A stretch of DNA of 64,000 nucleotides from the NCBI GenBank assembly GCA_021828375.1, contig JAKARS010000005.1:1-64000 (forward strand), read 5' to 3'. Source of the stretch: Nitrospirota bacterium. GTDB lineage: Bacteria; Nitrospirota; Leptospirillia; Leptospirillales; Leptospirillaceae. Below are positions 55,387-64,000 of this stretch, in pieces. Position 1 is the first letter of the stretch; each line of letters begins with the position of its first letter. The notes below the pieces were generated by a model. The model was not told the DNA's origin. It made no database searches and saw nothing but the letters and a program-made list of their open reading frames with translations. The translations under genes and the position numbers were made by a program.

Positions 55387-55934
55387 GTGCCTTTTTTCTC
55401 CTCCTCTTCATTTTTCCTCTGTCGAAAAAGGCCGGGGCCGACTCCTGCTCACTCCCCTCGGTAGCCCAGTATATTGCCTCGCACAGCCGTCCCGCCGAAT
55501 CCCTCCCCGTCTCTTTCCGGATCGCCGGGGCCTTGATGGCCGCTTCCCGGAGAACCCATCTCCCGCTCTACCTTTTGGTGGCAGTCGCCCAGCAGGAGTC
55601 CTCCTTCAATCCCGGTGCGGTGAACCTTGAGTCGGGGGACTACGGGCTCTTTCAGGTGCACTACCGCTTCTGGCGTTCACGCCTGGCCAAGAGGTCGCCC
55701 CAGGGGCTCAGGGAGATCCGTCGGAGCGATCTTTTGGGAATCGATGTCAATGTCCGGGCTGCGTCATTGATTCTGGTCCACGATCTCCGGCTCGCCGGAG
55801 GAGATCCCGTCGGGATGCTGGGCCGGTTTTCCGGTCGGGTGGGGCGAGCTCACAGGCAATACGTGGAGAGTGTTCTGGCGAAGGGAATGGGATTTCTTGG
55901 AGCGCTCAAGCGGCAGGGAGTCCTCTGCCGTTAG
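55362..55934 (+). CDS. SLT-type lytic transglycosylase
   Basis: This exported enzyme cuts peptidoglycan glycan strands. The GTG at 55362 (AGGGAGGG before it) gives 190 residues with a signal peptide at about 1-26. The SLT domain shows the catalytic glutamate E79 in AVAQQESSFNPGAVN, then GDYGLFQVH and the final AHRQYVESVL helix. An ATG at 55299 inside erpA is an alternative start with a poor signal peptide. The first codons overlap the erpA terminator. The enzyme lacks the LysM repeats of some relatives. Confidence 0.85.
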   Translation: MARQTLFFCAFFLLLFIFPLSKKAGADSCSLPSVAQYIASHSRPAESLPVSFRIAGALMAASRRTHLPLYLLVAVAQQESSFNPGAVNLESGDYGLFQVHYRFWRSRLAKRSPQGLREIRRSDLLGIDVNVRAASLILVHDLRLAGGDPVGMLGRFSGRVGRAHRQYVESVLAKGMGFLGALKRQGVLCR

Positions 55935-57295
55935 ACGCTTGATGAAGGGGCGGCAGCGGCCCGGTTTCGACCGGCCCGCTTCGCTTCATAAAGCATTCGG
56001 TCGGCCAGCGCCACAAGCTCCTCTTCCCGAGAGAGGTCCGCCGGGTAGCTTGCGACCCCAATGCTCACGGTAATGTTTCTGGCCTGGGGATGGGCCAGGG
56101 ACCGGACAGCCCCCAAGATGCGTTCTGCAATCCTGAGCCCCGTTTCCTTGTCGATCTCCGGGAGAACGACAACAAACTCCTCTCCCCCATACCTCCCGAA
56201 GCCATCTCTGGCACGAAGCGTTCCCGCGATCTTTTCCGTCACGGAGACAATGACCTCGTCCCCAATCTGGTGGCCCAGTGTGTCGTTGACCTGCTTGAAG
56301 TGGTCGATGTCGATCATGAGAAGTGTCAGGGGAGTCTTTCTGAAAAGGGCCTCTTTCCAGGCCTTGTGGATGAAGAGATCAAGCGACTCCCGGTTAAGGA
56401 TCTTTGTGAGGGGGTCATGCTCGGATTTGCGTTTGAGGAGGCTCCGGTGAGCAAAGAGGGCATGGCTCGTCTCAAGGACCGGAGCCGACAGTTCGAGCGC
56501 GTTCTGGAACTCCGACTCAGGAAGGGGATTTTCTTCGGGAAAGGGCGGGGGAAAGATCAGGAGAAAGGGAATGGTGGCATTTGTGTCCTGCTGGAGCTTG
56601 AAAACGACGATTCTTCGGGATCCGGTGCGGGGAAGGTGAAGGATTCCCGTCTTATCGGGGTCAAGGTCGTCGAAGTAGCGATCCCGGAGAAGGAGAATTT
56701 CCCGGATGGCCTCTGTCAGGGGAAAGGAGGCCTCCAGGGCAAAGAGGCTCTCCGGGTCGCTTGAAAGGACGGTGACCGACCGCTCCTTCAGAGCGGCTTC
56801 GCAGTAGGCCGTGGCATTGGCCGAGAGGAGGTGACGCAACGACTGGCAGATGAAGGACTCGTACGAAAAGGTCGTGTCGAGAGGAATCAGGTTTGTGAGG
56901 CTTTGGGCAAAGGAACGGTAGCGGTTGAAGATGGCCATGAGACCGTTGCGGGCGGCCACCTGTTCGGCCAAAAGGGCCACCACGGAAAAGGCGATGCGAG
57001 GCCAGGCCGTTCCATCGGAATCGAGGATGTCGGGGGCATCATCCGGAAGGACGACATGCGTGAAGGTTCCCGCAGGCAGATCGTTGGCTTGGGCGACGAT
57101 GGGAAGTCCGTCCATGGAGGCCACAATCTGAAGGTTGGAGGAGGGGTGGGAGTCGACAACGGCCGCAAGGAGCACCCCCGGATCCGACAGCTGCATCAGG
57201 GTCTGGACAACAAGATCCCATCGCGACGGAGAGAGATGGCGTGGGCGGACGAGAAGAAGTCGGCAGACGGTCGTCGGGAGGGAAAAAGAGGTCAT
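55931..57295 (-). CDS. diguanylate cyclase (GGDEF) with a large N-terminal region
   Basis: This makes cyclic-di-GMP from GTP. It has 454 residues from the ATG at 57295 (AAAAGG nearby). The C-terminal domain holds the active site GGEEF (370-374) and the product-inhibition site RARD (361-364), so it should be active and feedback-inhibited. The N-terminal 280 residues resemble a receiver- or GAF-like sensor without a motif I can name. It faces the lytic transglycosylase tail to tail, overlapping by 4 bases. Confidence 0.92.
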   Translation of the reverse strand: MTSFSLPTTVCRLLLVRPRHLSPSRWDLVVQTLMQLSDPGVLLAAVVDSHPSSNLQIVASMDGLPIVAQANDLPAGTFTHVVLPDDAPDILDSDGTAWPRIAFSVVALLAEQVAARNGLMAIFNRYRSFAQSLTNLIPLDTTFSYESFICQSLRHLLSANATAYCEAALKERSVTVLSSDPESLFALEASFPLTEAIREILLLRDRYFDDLDPDKTGILHLPRTGSRRIVVFKLQQDTNATIPFLLIFPPPFPEENPLPESEFQNALELSAPVLETSHALFAHRSLLKRKSEHDPLTKILNRESLDLFIHKAWKEALFRKTPLTLLMIDIDHFKQVNDTLGHQIGDEVIVSVTEKIAGTLRARDGFGRYGGEEFVVVLPEIDKETGLRIAERILGAVRSLAHPQARNITVSIGVASYPADLSREEELVALADRMLYEAKRAGRNRAAAAPSSSV

Positions 57296-57431
57296 GGGGC
57301 CTTTTCTTGTCAAAGTGCAACGGCGCGGTTATGCCAGAGCTGTGCCTGATCGGGACCTTGTCCGACATCCTACCATAGGGTCATGTCCTTGTGGCAGAAG
57401 ACGGTGGAAATCGAGAAGGGCTCGTGCCCCC

Positions 57432-58817
57432 TCAAAGGGCTCCGGTCATCTCATCGATGACATAGCGGACGATCTCGGCCATGGTCGGGTGAATGTGGAG
57501 AATCCTCTGGTAGCTGTCGATGGTGGCCCGGAGAGAAAGTGCCACACCCATGAGGTGAATGAGGTCGGCGGCTCCGGCGCCGAACATTTCTGCGCCCAGG
57601 ATTTCCCGGGTCGTCGCCGAGGCGGTGATCTTCAGGGCTCCGTCAGTCTGTCTGTTGACGATGGCCCGTCCGAGCTCCGTGAAGGGGAGATACCCTGTCA
57701 GAACGGGAATGGCCCTCTCCTTGGCCTCGGCTTCGGTCAGCCCCACCCGGGCAAACTCGGGTTCGGTAAAGATCGACACGGGGACGGTGCGCTCCTCCAC
57801 CAGCAAGGGCTTGTCGAGAACGGCATTTGTCCCGGCCATCTCTCCATGGTAGGTGGCCAGGTTAAGGACCGGGAGCTGTCCTGTCACGTCTCCGGCGGCG
57901 AATATCCGGGGATTCGAGGTGCGGAGGTAGGGGTCGACGGAGACGGCTTCGGAGGGGGTGAGTCGGACCTTGGCGGCATCGAGGTCGAGTCCTCGGATGG
58001 CGGCCTGGCGGCCTGTGGCAAAGAGAACCCGGTCAGCGTCGAACTGGCGGGAAGTCCCTTCGTGGGTGGTGGCGTGCAGGAGGGCCCGCCCCTGAATCGT
58101 TTCAAACTTCTGGACAGTCATTCCCAAATGAATGGGGAGGCCACTCTTTCTGATCGCTTCGAGATAGCCGGCGGCCAAGCGTGGATCGAGGGAGCGATTC
58201 CAGGGATGGAGAATTTCCACAACCTCAACCTCCACCCCCAGCATCGCCAGATACTGACCCAGCTCGAGTCCGATCGGTCCGGCTCCCATGACGACGACCG
58301 ATCGGGGCAGTGAGCGACACTGAAGAACATCGTCGGATGTCCAGAGCCAGTCTTGGGAAATTCCAGGGATCGGGGGGATTCGGGGCAGGGAGCCGGTGGC
58401 AATGACGGCCCGGTCAAACAGTAATGTTTCCTCCCCGACCCGGGCGGAATTTTCAGAGAGGAAGCGGGCCTCGACAGGAAGAAAGCGGATGTCGGGATTG
58501 TTGGTGACGCTCAGGTGCGCGGATTCGGCCATCTCCCGGATCATGTCGTCCTTCATGGAGACCATGGCAGAGATGTCGGCCCGAAGTGTGGAGGTGTCGA
58601 GAGAGAGTGCAAGGTCGGAGAGGCCGGTCCGGATAAAGTGGTACACATGGGCTGACCTGAGCAGGGCCTTGGATGGCATGCAGCCGGACAGAATGCAGAG
58701 GCCCCCGAAGGGGGGAGGAGAGGCCAGGGTGACCTCGGCGCCCAGCCGGGCTGCCTGACGGGCGGCATAGCGGCCGGCCGATCCGGCGCCGATGACAAGG
58801 ACTTTTCTTTTGCTCAC
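57432..58817 (-). CDS. pyridine nucleotide-disulfide oxidoreductase (lipoamide dehydrogenase-like)
   Basis: This class I flavoprotein disulfide reductase has 461 residues from the GTG at 58817, which follows GGAGGT. FAD motif GAGSAG is near 10-15, the redox disulfide C41-C46 in GGLCILSGCMPSK, the NAD motif GAGPIG in the middle and catalytic H443 in HIHPTMAE. GGLC replaces the usual GGTC. Whether it works as lipoamide dehydrogenase, mercuric or another dithiol reductase cannot be told; no dehydrogenase complex subunits are adjacent. Confidence 0.88.
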   Translation of the reverse strand: MSKRKVLVIGAGSAGRYAARQAARLGAEVTLASPPPFGGLCILSGCMPSKALLRSAHVYHFIRTGLSDLALSLDTSTLRADISAMVSMKDDMIREMAESAHLSVTNNPDIRFLPVEARFLSENSARVGEETLLFDRAVIATGSLPRIPPIPGISQDWLWTSDDVLQCRSLPRSVVVMGAGPIGLELGQYLAMLGVEVEVVEILHPWNRSLDPRLAAGYLEAIRKSGLPIHLGMTVQKFETIQGRALLHATTHEGTSRQFDADRVLFATGRQAAIRGLDLDAAKVRLTPSEAVSVDPYLRTSNPRIFAAGDVTGQLPVLNLATYHGEMAGTNAVLDKPLLVEERTVPVSIFTEPEFARVGLTEAEAKERAIPVLTGYLPFTELGRAIVNRQTDGALKITASATTREILGAEMFGAGAADLIHLMGVALSLRATIDSYQRILHIHPTMAEIVRYVIDEMTGAL

Positions 58818-58961
58818 GGAGACCTCCGATGAGGGGTGACTGAATCCGGTGATGCTCCCTTCCCGATCATACCGAATCCCTCCGCCCAAAGTCATCCGTT
58901 GGCCGTTTTTTCTTGGTTTTCTTGAAACCCGGGCGTCCCGTGTTCATTTCGAGAAAGGATC

Positions 58962-58990
58962 TTGCCTTTTTTTCTCTCAACGTGTACTAT
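58962..58990 (+). promoter_or_regulatory. promoter of the glnA leader, with a dyad over the -10
   Basis: TTGCCT at 58962-58967 and TACTAT at 58985-58990 are 17 bases apart. CGTGTA (58981-58986) and TACACG (58996-59001) form an inverted repeat over the -10 and start point, a likely repressor site. The predicted start near 58998 leaves about 310 bases to glnA. Confidence 0.55.
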
Positions 58991-59036
58991 TTTTTTACAC
59001 GGTATCGCGAAAACGCATCCGTCTCTTCCGGACCGT

Positions 59037-59068
59037 CGTCAGGTTCCGGCGGAGGATCGTCAGGTTCC
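59037..59068 (+). repeat. 11-base direct repeat in the glnA leader
   Basis: CGTCAGGTTCC occurs at 59037-59047 and 59058-59068, a 21-base period or two helical turns. It may be a protein site on one face of the DNA or a repeated RNA element. Confidence 0.7.
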
Positions 59069-59169
59069 CCTCGGAAGCAATTCCAGCCTGCTGGACGTTG
59101 ACATCTCGATCTTCCAGACAAGTCGAGCCAGGGGGGCCAAGATCAGGAGCGAGAATAAGGGGCGAAGAC

Positions 59170-59210
59170 AAGGGAGTCTTCATGAATTGTCATGGAGTCT
59201 CCCTTTTTTT
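59170..59210 (+). terminator. intrinsic terminator / attenuator upstream of glnA
   Basis: A hairpin of 7 plus 8 pairs with one mismatch runs from 59170 to 59205: AAGGGAG with CTCCCTT and CTTCATGA with TCATGGAG, loop ATTG. It is followed by T to 59210. It ends 97 bases before the glnA ATG, after a promoter on the same strand, and no complete gene lies between them, so it is either a leader attenuator or the end of a small RNA. Confidence 0.85.
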
Positions 59211-59307
59211 GTGTTTCGCCCCCGTTTGGTGATCGGATGACCGAGAGTTCCGCCGTCTTTCCGGAACGTTGACCCTTCATGACCTTCCTACACAGGAGCC
59301 AGACCGC

Positions 59308-60717
59308 ATGACCCCGAAAGAAGTGCTTGATTACGCCAAGAAAAACAACGTTCAGATCATCGACGTGAAGTTTACCGACCTGTTTGGCACCTGGCAGCAT
59401 TTTTCCATTACTCCCCACCAGCTCACCGAAGAGACCTTCGAGGAAGGGCTGGGATTTGACGGGTCCAGCATTCGCGGCTTCCAGAGCATCAACGAGTCCG
59501 ACATGCTTCTGGTCCCGGACCCGAAGACGGCCTTTCTCGATCCGTTCACCCAGGTTCCCACACTCTCCCTGATCTGCAACATCAAGGACCCCATTACCGG
59601 AGAGTCCTATGGCAAGGATCCCCGCCATATCGCCCAGAAGGCCGAAAACTACGTGAAGAAGGTGGCCGATATTTCCTATTGGGGCCCCGAATGCGAATTC
59701 TTCGTCTTCGATGACGTTCGCTACGGTTCGAGCTCGAACTTCTCCCACTATTCCGTGGACTCCATTGAAGGTGCCTGGAACACCGGCCGGGAGGAGGATC
59801 CCAACCTCGGATACAAGGTCCGCCACAAGGAAGGCTACTTCCCTGTTCCTCCCACCGACACCCTGCAGGATCTCCGAAGCGAAATGGTCCTGACCATGGA
59901 ACAGATCGGCATCCGCTGCGAGGTTCACCACCACGAAGTCGCCACCGCCGGACAGTGCGAGATCGACATGCGGTTCGATACCCTGACCAAAATGGCCGAC
60001 AACGTCATGAAGTACAAGTACGTGGTGAAAAATACCGCGGTCAAGTACGGTAAGACAGCGACCTTCATGCCCAAGCCCCTTTTCCAGGACAATGGCTCCG
60101 GAATGCATGTCCACCAGAGCCTCTGGAAGGCCGGCAAGAACCTTTTCTACCAAAAGGGCGGATACGGGGACATCTCCGAGATGGCCCGCCATTACATCGG
60201 GGGACTCATTCACCATGCGCCGGCCCTTCTGGCCTTCATCGCCCCCACGACGAACTCCTACCGTCGTCTCGTTCCCGGCTATGAAGCTCCCATCAACCTC
60301 ATGTACTCGAAGCGGAACCGGTCGGCCTGCGTGCGCATTCCCATGTATTCCAAGAGCGAAAAGTCCAAGCGCATCGAATTTCGGACTCCCGATCCCTCGA
60401 GCAATCCCTATATCGTCTTCGCCGCCCTTTTGATGGCGGGACTTGACGGGATTGAGCGCAAGCTTGAGCCGCCGGCTCCCCTCGACAAGGATCTCTACGA
60501 GCTGTCCGACCGGGAAAAGAAGAAGATCCGGCAGATGCCCGGAAGCCTTGACCAGGCTCTGGCGGCTCTCGAGAAGGATCACGACTTCCTTCTCAAGGGC
60601 GGCGTCTTCACCAAGGAGCTCATCGAGACCTGGATCCATGAAAAGACAAAGAAGGAAGTGGACGCCATTCGGCTTCGTCCTCATCCCCACGAGTTCTTCC
60701 TGTATTTCGACATCTAG
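59308..60717 (+). CDS. glnA: glutamine synthetase type I
   Basis: This joins ammonia and glutamate with ATP. The ATG at 59308 (AGGAG 10 bases before) gives 469 residues, the same length as E. coli Gln[21 protein letters not shown], the metal-binding [10 protein letters not shown] and NRSACVRIP are present. The adenylylation tyrosine is Y397 in DLYELSDRE, so it should be of the GSI-beta type controlled by GlnE. A leader attenuator upstream and a strong terminator downstream isolate the gene. Confidence 0.97.
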   Translation: MTPKEVLDYAKKNNVQIIDVKFTDLFGTWQHFSITPHQLTEETFEEGLGFDGSSIRGFQSINESDMLLVPDPKTAFLDPFTQVPTLSLICNIKDPITGESYGKDPRHIAQKAENYVKKVADISYWGPECEFFVFDDVRYGSSSNFSHYSVDSIEGAWNTGREEDPNLGYKVRHKEGYFPVPPTDTLQDLRSEMVLTMEQIGIRCEVHHHEVATAGQCEIDMRFDTLTKMADNVMKYKYVVKNTAVKYGKTATFMPKPLFQDNGSGMHVHQSLWKAGKNLFYQKGGYGDISEMARHYIGGLIHHAPALLAFIAPTTNSYRRLVPGYEAPINLMYSKRNRSACVRIPMYSKSEKSKRIEFRTPDPSSNPYIVFAALLMAGLDGIERKLEPPAPLDKDLYELSDREKKKIRQMPGSLDQALAALEKDHDFLLKGGVFTKELIETWIHEKTKKEVDAIRLRPHPHEFFLYFDI

Positions 60718-60798
60718 AAGTCAGGGAGTTTTAAGGGATCATCTTTTCGGCAACGGTGCCGCGGGGAGAGTCAGCCCTGGGCCCGACAATCACGACAG

Positions 60799-60834
60799 GG
60801 CCCGGACAAAGCTATTTGTCCGGGCCTTTTTTTT
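60799..60834 (+). terminator. intrinsic terminator of glnA
   Basis: Bases 60799-60810 (GGCCCGGACAAA) pair perfectly with 60815-60826 around GCTA and are followed by eight T. The NifA-like gene starts 11 bases later, so it must depend on read-through or a promoter that I cannot see. Confidence 0.95.
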
Positions 60835-60844
60835 GCGGGGACTT

Positions 60845-62455
60845 ATGAATCACGAACAGAAGATCATTCAGGAATTGACGGCCTTTTTCGAGATCAGCCG
60901 GGAACTTGCAAGCTCCCCTGACCTCGACAGCGCGTTGTCTCACATCCTGGGCATCATGGACTCCCAGCTCAACCTCCACCGGGGAGCCATTCTTCTCCTC
61001 GACGCACAGACCGACGAACTCATGACCGAACTGGCCTTTGGCATGTCGGAGGAGGAAAAACGGAAGGGGAGGTTCAAGGCGGGGGAAGGGATCAGCGGAA
61101 CGGTCCTCTCCACCGGTCAGCCCATTGTGGTTCCGGATATCGATGCGGAGCCCCGCTTCCTCAACCGGACGGGAAGCCGCAAGGGAAAGGGACGGACCAA
61201 GACGGCCTTCATCGCCGTTCCTCTCATCTTTCAGGGGAAGAAGATCGGTGTTCTCTCCGCCGACTGCGACATGTCCCAGGGGGAGCGCGATCTCGAGGAA
61301 GATACGCGGGTTCTTTCGATCATCGGGTCGACCATTGCCCAGGCCGTTCTTCTTCGTCAGCGCCTGAGCCACGAGAACAAAAAGCTCCTCGAGGAGGCGA
61401 CGCGGCTTGAGCATGCCCTGAAGGGCCGCTATGCCATCGAAGGATGGATCGGCCGCTCGAAGGTCATGAACCAGATCGCCGAAAGCGTCCATCAGGTCGC
61501 AGGAAGCCGAGCCACCGTTCTCATCTTGGGAGAGAGCGGCACGGGCAAGGAGGTCATCGCCAAGGCTCTCCACTTCATGAGCCCCCGGGCGAAGAACCCC
61601 TTCGTTCAGATCAACTGCGCCGCGATCCCCGAGACCCTTCTCGAGAGCCAGCTCTTTGGCCATGAAAAGGGGGCTTTTACCGGCGCCCATCTGTCCCGTC
61701 CGGGAAAGTTCGAGGCGGCGGCGGGCGGGACAATCTTCCTCGACGAGATCGGGGAGGTCTCGCCTGCGGTCCAGGTGAAGCTCCTGAGGGTCCTTCAGGA
61801 GCGTTCGGTGGAGCGTCTGGGGGGACAGCGGGTCATTCCGGTGGATGTGAGGATAGTCGCGGCCACGAATCGCAACCTCGAGGAGCTGATCCGGCGCAAT
61901 CAGTTCCGGGAGGATCTTTACTACCGCCTCAACGTGGTTCCCCTGGTCCTTCCCCCCCTTCGCGATCGCCGGGAAGACATTCCTTTGCTTGTCAACCATT
62001 TCATCGACAAGTTCAACACGGATAACGCCCGCTCGGTGACCCTGGGGGAGGGGGTGATCGATCTTTTGGTGGATTATGAGTGGCCCGGCAATGTGCGGGA
62101 GCTTGAGAACATGGTGGAGAGACTGGTGGTCATGGCCCGGGAGGAAAAAATTGCCCTGGAGGACGTTCGCAAGGCGATGACGCTCTACCCCCGTCCCGGA
62201 CGGACGGAGATGCCGTCGGAACGAGAGCGGGAGGAGCGCCCGGAGATGTCAACCCGGCGGTCCTTCCCCGAGCCGGGAGGAGACAAGGGGCTTTTGGGTG
62301 CGGTCGGCTCTCTTGAGCGGGAGCAGATCGAGACGGTCCTCAAACGCTACGGGTATGTGAAGACCCGGGCGGCCCGGGCCCTGGGAGTGACGCCCCGCCA
62401 GCTCCGGTACCGGATGATCAAATACCAGATCCCCGATGAGGTCCCGGAGGAGTAA
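60845..62455 (+). CDS. GAF-domain sigma-54 activator, NifA-like
   Basis: This enhancer-binding protein has 536 residues from the ATG at 60845. The GAF domain is at about 20-172. The AAA+ core has GESGTGKE at 229-236, GAFTGA at 276-281, GGTIFLDE at 294-301 and a sensor-type [15 protein letters not shown]-like block ([14 protein letters not shown]). A proline/arginine-rich linker near 450-480 precedes a Fis-type HTH ([15 protein letters not shown]), close to NifA. It lacks the linker cysteines of oxygen-sensitive NifA proteins. Next to glnA it probably acts in nitrogen control; whether it is true NifA cannot be settled without nif genes. Confidence 0.88.
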   Translation: MNHEQKIIQELTAFFEISRELASSPDLDSALSHILGIMDSQLNLHRGAILLLDAQTDELMTELAFGMSEEEKRKGRFKAGEGISGTVLSTGQPIVVPDIDAEPRFLNRTGSRKGKGRTKTAFIAVPLIFQGKKIGVLSADCDMSQGERDLEEDTRVLSIIGSTIAQAVLLRQRLSHENKKLLEEATRLEHALKGRYAIEGWIGRSKVMNQIAESVHQVAGSRATVLILGESGTGKEVIAKALHFMSPRAKNPFVQINCAAIPETLLESQLFGHEKGAFTGAHLSRPGKFEAAAGGTIFLDEIGEVSPAVQVKLLRVLQERSVERLGGQRVIPVDVRIVAATNRNLEELIRRNQFREDLYYRLNVVPLVLPPLRDRREDIPLLVNHFIDKFNTDNARSVTLGEGVIDLLVDYEWPGNVRELENMVERLVVMAREEKIALEDVRKAMTLYPRPGRTEMPSEREREERPEMSTRRSFPEPGGDKGLLGAVGSLEREQIETVLKRYGYVKTRAARALGVTPRQLRYRMIKYQIPDEVPEE

Positions 62456-62465
62456 TGCCGAACCC

Positions 62466-64000
62466 TTAAGAGAGGCGGATGCCCAGCTCCTTGAGCTGAC
62501 CTCCATCCACAGGGGAGGGAGCCTCCGTGAGAAGACAGGATCCTTTCTGGGTCTTGGGGAAGGCCATGACCTCCCGGATGGAATCCCGTCCCAAGAGAAT
62601 CATTGCCAGCCGGTCGAGTCCGATGGCCATGCCCCCGTGAGGCGGGGCCCCGAAGGAGAGTGCTTCCAGGAGGAAGCCGAACCTGCGGGTGGCCTCCTCT
62701 TCGGAGAGTCCGATCAGGTCGAAGATCCGTCGCTGGAGTTCGAGCTCGTGGTTTCTGAGGCTTCCTCCCCCCACTTCCGTTCCGTTCAGCACGAGGTCAT
62801 ACGCCAGGGACCGTGTCTTCTCCGGGGTCTCCGACAGGATCCCCAGATCGTCGGGATGGGGGGCGGTGAAGGGGTGATGGATCGCCTCGTAGCGTTTCTC
62901 ATCGGGGTTCCATTCCAGAAGCGGAAAGTCGACCACCCAGAACAGGGAGGTCTTGGCCCGGTCGATGAGTCCGGCCCGCTCCGCCACATGCTGCCTGAGG
63001 GCTCCCAGGATCCTCAGGGCGGTCTTTCGGGTGTCGGCAATGAAGAGAAGGAGATCTCCGGGCTGAGCCTCCAGTCGCTCCTTCACCCCCTTCTGGACCT
63101 CCTCCGGGATAAACTTGAGGATGGGGCTGGCGAGTCCCCCTGTCTCCGACTTGATCCAGGCGAGGCCCTTTGCCCCCTGTCCCATGGCCCAGGCCGTGAG
63201 GTCTTCGATCTCCTTCCGGCTGAGGGCGGCCCCCCCCGGATAGCGGATCCCCCGAACCGTTCCCTCCTCCGCCGCCACGGCACTGGTAAAGACTGAAAAC
63301 TGGGTGTTACGGGCAAGGTCCGTGAGATCGACGATGGGAAGGTCGTAGCGGAGGTCGGGCTTGTCGCTTCCATAGCGGTTCATCGCCTCGTCGTAGGTCA
63401 GGCGCATGAAGGGTCGGGAGAGTGTCTCGCCGCGGAATTTCTGGAAGATGTCGCAGAAGAGCTCCTCGATGATTCCCAAAAATTTATCCCGCGTCAGGAA
63501 GGAGGCCTCGATGTCCACCTGGGTGAACTCCGGCTGCCGATCGGCGCGCAGGTCCTCGTCCCGGAAGCAGCGGGCGATCTGAAAATATCTCTCAAGACCT
63601 CCCACCATCAACAATTGCTTGAAGAGCTGGGGAGACTGGGGCAGCGCATAGAAAGATCCCTTTTCCAGCCGGGAGGGAACCAGAAAGTCCCGGGCCCCTT
63701 CAGGGGTGGAACGGGTGAGAAGGGGGGTCTCGATCTCCCAGAACTGGCAGGCGGTCATGTGGTTCCGGATCAGTGCCGTGAGCTCCGATCGGAACCTCAG
63801 TGCCTCCAGAAGCCGGGGAGAGCGCATGTCGAGGTACCGGTAGGTCAGTCGGAGGCTCTCCGAGACCTCCTCCGATGTCCCCACCGGGAAGGGCGGGGTT
63901 TTTGCGGAGTTCAGGATGGTCAGCTGGGTGACCCTGACCTCGCGGTCCCCTCCGGCCACGGAGGCGTTCACCGTTCCCTCGGGCCGCATCCCCACGGTGC
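62466..64000 (-). CDS. aspS: aspartyl-tRNA synthetase, C-terminal part (cut by the window edge)
   Basis: This class II synthetase charges tRNA-Asp, and perhaps tRNA-Asn. Only about 510 residues are inside the window; the first 70-80, most of the anticodon-binding domain, lie beyond 64000. Motif 2 (FRDEDLRADRQPEFTQVD), the bacterial GAD insertion (about 270-400 of the visible part) and motif 3 (GGMAIGLDRLAMIL) are clear. The residue set that decides tRNA-Asp versus Asp/Asn specificity is in the missing part. It converges on the NifA-like gene, 10 bases apart. Confidence 0.96.
   Translation of the reverse strand, partial: TVGMRPEGTVNASVAGGDREVRVTQLTILNSAKTPPFPVGTSEEVSESLRLTYRYLDMRSPRLLEALRFRSELTALIRNHMTACQFWEIETPLLTRSTPEGARDFLVPSRLEKGSFYALPQSPQLFKQLLMVGGLERYFQIARCFRDEDLRADRQPEFTQVDIEASFLTRDKFLGIIEELFCDIFQKFRGETLSRPFMRLTYDEAMNRYGSDKPDLRYDLPIVDLTDLARNTQFSVFTSAVAAEEGTVRGIRYPGGAALSRKEIEDLTAWAMGQGAKGLAWIKSETGGLASPILKFIPEEVQKGVKERLEAQPGDLLLFIADTRKTALRILGALRQHVAERAGLIDRAKTSLFWVVDFPLLEWNPDEKRYEAIHHPFTAPHPDDLGILSETPEKTRSLAYDLVLNGTEVGGGSLRNHELELQRRIFDLIGLSEEEATRRFGFLLEALSFGAPPHGGMAIGLDRLAMILLGRDSIREVMAFPKTQKGSCLLTEAPSPVDGGQLKELGIRLS

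Larger units (their letters stand above)
58818..59307. other. long non-coding region upstream of glnA
   Basis: It holds the promoter, dyad, direct repeat and terminator listed separately. Frames of 60-130 codons are open here but overlap each other, have no ribosome binding site and resemble nothing, so I see no protein gene. I find no -24/-12 sigma-54 element in this stretch. Confidence 0.6.

Noticed and set aside
59037-59210. Known glnA or glutamine-II riboswitch
   Set aside because: I could not find the conserved segments of either class; left as an unassigned leader.
58849-59240. Open plus-strand frames before glnA
   Set aside because: Overlapping frames, no ribosome binding site, no family, and they cross the terminator hairpin; the region is better read as a leader.
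1-64000. CRISPR arrays, insertion sequences, prophage or integrase genes
   Set aside because: I found no spaced repeats, transposase or integrase motifs, or terminal repeats. The accessory content is low.

Overview
This is a GC-rich bacterial chromosome segment with no gap, prophage, transposase or CRISPR array that I can see. It is dense housekeeping and bioenergetic DNA in which many genes overlap by 1-4 bases. The cell is a motile (fliM) diderm (lptD). It makes its own tryptophan and pyrimidines. It has a cytochrome bc complex with a split, b6-type cytochrome b and a tetraheme cytochrome c, and it has sigma-54 nitrogen-type control. That mix fits the Nitrospirota, and a Leptospirillum-like organism is my best guess. 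This is inference from gene content only; no marker gene here proves it.

Layout. 0.4-9.8 kb: unrelated genes (alcohol dehydrogenase, dienelactone hydrolase, a lone fliM, two tRNAs, a CbtB-like peptide, glutaredoxin, a LigB-type dioxygenase, an NDUFA9-like reductase, a cysteine-desulfurase homologue without its PLP lysine, a CoA-binding protein, a B12/radical-SAM enzyme). 9.9-11.5 kb: three membrane proteins on the minus strand. 11.6-25.2 kb: one very long plus-strand run: Nudix hydrolase, ferredoxin, PAS/sigma-54 activator, trpEGDCFBA, accD, folC, lptD. 25.2-26.9 kb: M14 peptidase and NAD kinase on the minus strand. 27.1-32.9 kb: the cytochrome bc operon, from a good promoter to a clear terminator. 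33-36.4 kb: ABC exporter, yajQ, sppA. 36.3-41 kb: glycerate kinase, a YHS protein, a MidA-type methyltransferase and a small envelope redox group. 41-45.3 kb: DUF2127, an MFS carrier, a CBS protein, tsaE, a HIT protein and an unknown exported protein. 45.5-53.7 kb: pyrR-pyrB-pyrC-carA-radical SAM-carB. 53.8-55.9 kb: greA, a 38-residue membrane peptide, a zinc-ribbon gene behind a sigma-54 promoter, erpA and a lytic transglycosylase. 55.9-58.8 kb: diguanylate cyclase and a disulfide reductase on the minus strand. 58.9-62.5 kb: glnA behind a leader with its own terminator, then a NifA-like activator. 62.5-64 kb: the C-terminal part of aspS, cut by the window edge.

How the parts fit. The bc operon probably links the quinone pool, soluble NAD(P)H or ferredoxin (through its Fe-S flavoprotein) and periplasmic c-type cytochromes. 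The trp and pyr operons are complete de novo branches except for pyrD, pyrE and pyrF. Two sigma-54 activators, one glnA leader attenuator and one -24/-12 promoter in the same window point to a nitrogen- or redox-linked regulatory layer. The most unusual items are the lysine-less NifS homologue, the bc operon with its flavoprotein and b6-type cysteine, the glnA leader, and the sigma-54 promoter whose transcript should begin with a hairpin.
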